Shown here piece after piece: positions 13,153 to 15,698 of a stretch of 15,698 bases of DNA (positions within the stretch are counted from its first letter, which is position 1; the number at the start of each line of letters is the position of its first letter). A program made the translations under genes and the position numbers. The notes beneath the pieces were generated by a model, which saw nothing but the letters and a program-made list of their open reading frames with translations, did no database searches and was not told where the DNA came from. Source of the stretch: Pseudomonadota bacterium (GTDB taxonomy: Bacteria > Pseudomonadota > Alphaproteobacteria > Rickettsiales > UBA1997). Where the stretch lies: the NCBI GenBank assembly GCA_009921385.1, contig RFXY01000008.1, positions 1 to 15,698 on the forward strand, in the 5' to 3' direction.

Positions 13153-15528
13153 TTATTTTTGCTTTGACTTTTTACCTTGCAATTGCAGAACTTGAGATTG
13201 CTCTGTCTGAGTATTTGGTGATAATTTTTGCTTATATTTTGTAATAGATTCTAATAAATTATTTTTTGCACCTTCTTTTATATTAAATCGATCTTTATTT
13301 TCTATTACATGCAGTAAAAATTTTATTGATTCTTCGTCTATTGTTCCTATAATGCACCTTGGTTGTTGAAAAATACATTCTAACAGAGTTTTCATTTTTT
13401 TTTGTATTAATTCTATTTCGGATGTTTCCATTTTTAGCTTCATTTCTTCTTTTGTAGCTGAGGCATTCGTTAAATAAGCAAGTAATTGTTTTATCTCTAT
13501 ACTGCTATGTTTTAATAATGTATCAAATAGCAGAGAAGAAGAGTTTGTTTCGCCATTAGCAATATATCTCGATAACCCGGTATCAATACCCACCTCTTGT
13601 AACGGAAAAATTATTTTATCTTGCGATTGCTTTGTTAATAGCTTTTTTATTGTGTCTATAATAATTTCTGGAACTTGATAATTTTTATCTTTTCCTAAAG
13701 TATCAGCGATATTTGCGATAACTTGATTTAATTCTTCTGATTTTGGATGGTAATTTTGCAGAATGAGATCAAGAATTGGTTTGTTTTCATTTGTAATCGC
13801 TCTAATAATTGCAAAATCTTGTTTTCCAGCAAAAATTTCTTCTTTATAACGATGTGGATAATTAATAATTGTTTCTTTAGCTATTGATCTTCTATCGCAA
13901 AAATCAAGAATTTGTTTAGCATAAAAAATATCATTTTCTTGACTAGCATAAAAAAATGCCTGTTGTAGCATTGCGATGTTTTTTTTATTGCTTTGAGGAG
14001 GTAAGTTTTTGATTATTTTTGTAAAAATATCTGGATCTTTTTTGACTACAGCATAAGTGAGTGGAAAGAAACCATCTTTATCTTTTATATAAATAGAAGA
14101 AGTATTTTTTTGCAAAAGTTGTTCAACGATATCTGCATTGTTTTCACTGCATGCATAATGCAAAGCAGACGAACCGTTTGCCTCATCTAGCATATCTATT
14201 TCGTTTTTATCAATAACTTTTTTAAGAATCTCTAACCAGCCTTTTTTAGAACAGATATGTATTGCACTTGTAAAAAAATAAGTGTTGATTAATTTTTTTT
14301 CTTGTAAAAACATAACAAGAATTTCTTGTAATTTTTCTTCATATGCTTTATTTTTTTGCGATGTTTTTACTTCTTCATATTCTTGCATTAAAAATTCTAA
14401 AATATTTGATATTTGATGAAGTGGGTATTCTTTTATCAAATACTTTGTTATTGTCTCTATATTGCTCGTGTCAACAGAGCAATATAAATCAAAAATTAAT
14501 TGATCGACATTGCCAAATAAAATGTCTTTCTTTGGTTGTGTTTTGCTTGTTTGTAAATTTGTTTTTGCATTGAATATGGCTTTTAATATGATTTCAGCTT
14601 TGTGTTGCTCTAATAGTTCGGGATTTAATTTTAAAGATTTCTGTATCGCTTCTGAAATAATTTGTGATAATTCACTAAATTCTGATTTTGTTTCTAATTT
14701 TCGAGATTCTTCTAATACTGCATAAAAATCTTCGTCGTCTTGTTTGGGTGGTGTCCCTTTCTTTCTTTTCTCTCCTTTTTTTCCTTGTTGTGATTTTTTT
14801 GGGCTCTGCGGTTTTGAGGGTTCTGTTGCAACACTTGCGAACTCTTGTTCTTCTGCCTCGACACCTTTTTTTATTTCGATTGGTGCAGGTTTTTTTTGTT
14901 CGATTTCTGCTCGTTGTTGTCTGTTTTTGTCTATTATTGCTTTTTCTCTTTCTTTAAGTTTTGCTAGTGTTTCTTTTATTAATTCTTGAGGATTATCACT
15001 TGTTTTGTGTGTAATCACATAATAATTTACTTGTTCTTTGGTTGTTTGTGTGAGTTTTGCAATGGCGATGTCTCTTGCTGTGCTATCTTTTGTGTCATGA
15101 GATTCTCCATCGCATTCTACTGCTATCTTTTCGCCGTCTGGCAAGGTGATAACGATATCTATTGGTCCGTATGCAGGTGAATCATTTTCGTTGTATAAAA
15201 ATTGTTCCATTTCAATTTTGCAATATTTTAACTCATCTTTGAGTAAAAAATATAGTTCTTTTTGAAATTTTGTTTTGGTTGTGCGAAATATAAAATCTAA
15301 TAAAAACGGCTGTTTTTTTGTTTCTAGTTTTAATAATTCCAATTGTTCAGCTGATTGTGAAGATAAAAATAGGCCATGTATGCAACCAGCTAATTCTATT
15401 CTTTTTTTTTCTTGTGCTTCTGATAAATTATTCTTAAAAATTGGCCTAAACAATTCTATTGATTCTTTAAGATCAATGATTAATGATTTTATCTTTTCAT
15501 GAAGATTTTCAATTCTTGTTTTGGGCAT
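13153..15528 (-). CDS. RAP/DUF559-like nuclease-fold module fused to ankyrin repeats (effector-like)
   Basis: This is a 791-residue, probably soluble protein. Residues 1-80 are helical. Residues 85-175 look like a PD-(D/E)XK-fold module of the RAP/DUF559/Vsr kind: a helix with E91, strand PIDIVITLPDG with D124, strand KIAVECDGESHD with E138, D140 and H144, a Lys-containing helix, and the strand VNYYVITH. Residues 205-265 are a charged, Lys/Pro/Gln-rich linker. Residues 285-410 are helical. Ankyrin-like repeats follow at about 416-445, 450-478 (NGSSALHYACSENNADIVEQL, clearest) and 484-510, with more degenerate helical pairs to about 660. The tail is basic (KKSKQK). Ankyrin proteins are typical of intracellular alphaproteobacteria, where many are host-directed effectors. 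RAP domains are known mainly in eukaryotic and apicomplexan organelle RNA-binding proteins and some intracellular bacteria. No signal peptide is seen; secretion would need a type I or IV system. It lies 10 nt after pyrD. Confidence 0.82.
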   Translation of the reverse strand: MPKTRIENLHEKIKSLIIDLKESIELFRPIFKNNLSEAQEKKRIELAGCIHGLFLSSQSAEQLELLKLETKKQPFLLDFIFRTTKTKFQKELYFLLKDELKYCKIEMEQFLYNENDSPAYGPIDIVITLPDGEKIAVECDGESHDTKDSTARDIAIAKLTQTTKEQVNYYVITHKTSDNPQELIKETLAKLKEREKAIIDKNRQQRAEIEQKKPAPIEIKKGVEAEEQEFASVATEPSKPQSPKKSQQGKKGEKRKKGTPPKQDDEDFYAVLEESRKLETKSEFSELSQIISEAIQKSLKLNPELLEQHKAEIILKAIFNAKTNLQTSKTQPKKDILFGNVDQLIFDLYCSVDTSNIETITKYLIKEYPLHQISNILEFLMQEYEEVKTSQKNKAYEEKLQEILVMFLQEKKLINTYFFTSAIHICSKKGWLEILKKVIDKNEIDMLDEANGSSALHYACSENNADIVEQLLQKNTSSIYIKDKDGFFPLTYAVVKKDPDIFTKIIKNLPPQSNKKNIAMLQQAFFYASQENDIFYAKQILDFCDRRSIAKETIINYPHRYKEEIFAGKQDFAIIRAITNENKPILDLILQNYHPKSEELNQVIANIADTLGKDKNYQVPEIIIDTIKKLLTKQSQDKIIFPLQEVGIDTGLSRYIANGETNSSSLLFDTLLKHSSIEIKQLLAYLTNASATKEEMKLKMETSEIELIQKKMKTLLECIFQQPRCIIGTIDEESIKFLLHVIENKDRFNIKEGAKNNLLESITKYKQKLSPNTQTEQSQVLQLQGKKSKQK

Positions 15529-15538
15529 AAATAATATG

Positions 15539-15697
15539 TTAATTCATCCTTTTAATGCCAATAATTTGGCTGATGTTGCTGAAGCCTTGTTGCTTTATTT
15601 TATCACTTAGCTCGGCTTTGATTTTTTCAACCAAGCCAAAGCCTTCATAAACAAAGGCCGAATAAATTTGCACCAGCGATGCCCCGTAGCACATTTT
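15539..15697 (-). CDS. pyrD: Dihydroorotate dehydrogenase, C-terminal end (partial)
   Basis: On the minus strand the frame is open from the right edge to a TAA at 15539-15541, giving 52 residues and no start codon inside the window. The sequence YGASLVQIYSAFVYEGFG, followed by LVEKIKAEL and a KQQGFSNISQIIG end, matches the C-terminus of class 2 PyrD, where the GASLVQ(I/L)Y motif forms part of the FMN phosphate-binding strand and the rest caps the barrel. The enzyme oxidises dihydroorotate to orotate with quinone at the inner membrane, the fourth step of pyrimidine synthesis. Its retention shows that the organism probably makes its own pyrimidines, unlike Rickettsia. The ankyrin protein gene starts 10 nt downstream on the same strand, so a shared transcript is likely. 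Confidence 0.88.
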   Translation of the reverse strand, partial: KMCYGASLVQIYSAFVYEGFGLVEKIKAELSDKIKQQGFSNISQIIGIKRMN

Positions 15698-15698
15698 T

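Noticed and set aside
14343..15502. Several plus-strand open frames (60-90 codons) opposite the ankyrin protein
   Set aside because: They are antisense to a long, well-supported gene and have skewed Phe/Leu/Ser composition typical of shadows of Lys/Glu-rich coding strands.

Overview
The window is strongly AT-rich (about one third G+C by eye) and carries 14 protein genes, one tRNA gene and a family of GC-rich hairpin repeats. The gene set looks alphaproteobacterial and probably host-associated, in the style of Rickettsiales or Holosporales: a DUF900 hydrolase, the long RidA subfamily, a Slt-type lytic transglycosylase, ZapE, a cationic-amino-acid-type permease, and a large ankyrin protein that looks like an effector. 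The retained pyrimidine gene pyrD argues against Rickettsia itself. The lineage is inferred from gene content only.

Positions 1-3676 (+) hold a tightly packed run: the 3' end of a DUF900 alpha/beta hydrolase, a RidA/YjgF-family protein, a lytic murein transglycosylase, and an overlapping small basic protein with one membrane segment. Positions 3677-3999 are non-coding and hold the first cluster of hairpin repeats plus a candidate promoter. At 4000-6940 a soluble PAS-GAF histidine kinase sits 7 nt upstream of an outer-membrane beta-barrel protein, with no response regulator in view. At 6948-7658 a typical 2-Cys peroxiredoxin has its own good sigma-70-type promoter and a clear intrinsic terminator. 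Endonuclease III (nth), tRNA-Leu(CAA) and the AFG1-type ATPase zapE follow, up to 9576.

The convergent zapE/ribF junction (9577-9835) is filled with a second hairpin-repeat cluster, including two copies head to head. The repeat appears to run into the 3' end of ribF: it supplies the last 12 or so codons and the stop, which is the only TAG among 14 genes. On the minus strand, an amino acid permease and ribF form an operon-like pair. A predicted lipoprotein of unknown function is divergent from the permease. At the right end, on the minus strand, the 3' end of pyrD is followed after 10 nt by a 791-residue protein. That protein combines a RAP/DUF559/Vsr-like nuclease-fold module, a basic low-complexity linker and degenerate ankyrin repeats. 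It is the most unusual gene here.

The metabolic genes are ordinary. The parts worth a second look are the nuclease-like/ankyrin fusion, the modular hairpin repeats whose inner stem changes sequence but keeps its pairing, the repeat-derived RibF tail, and the kinase/outer-membrane protein pair.
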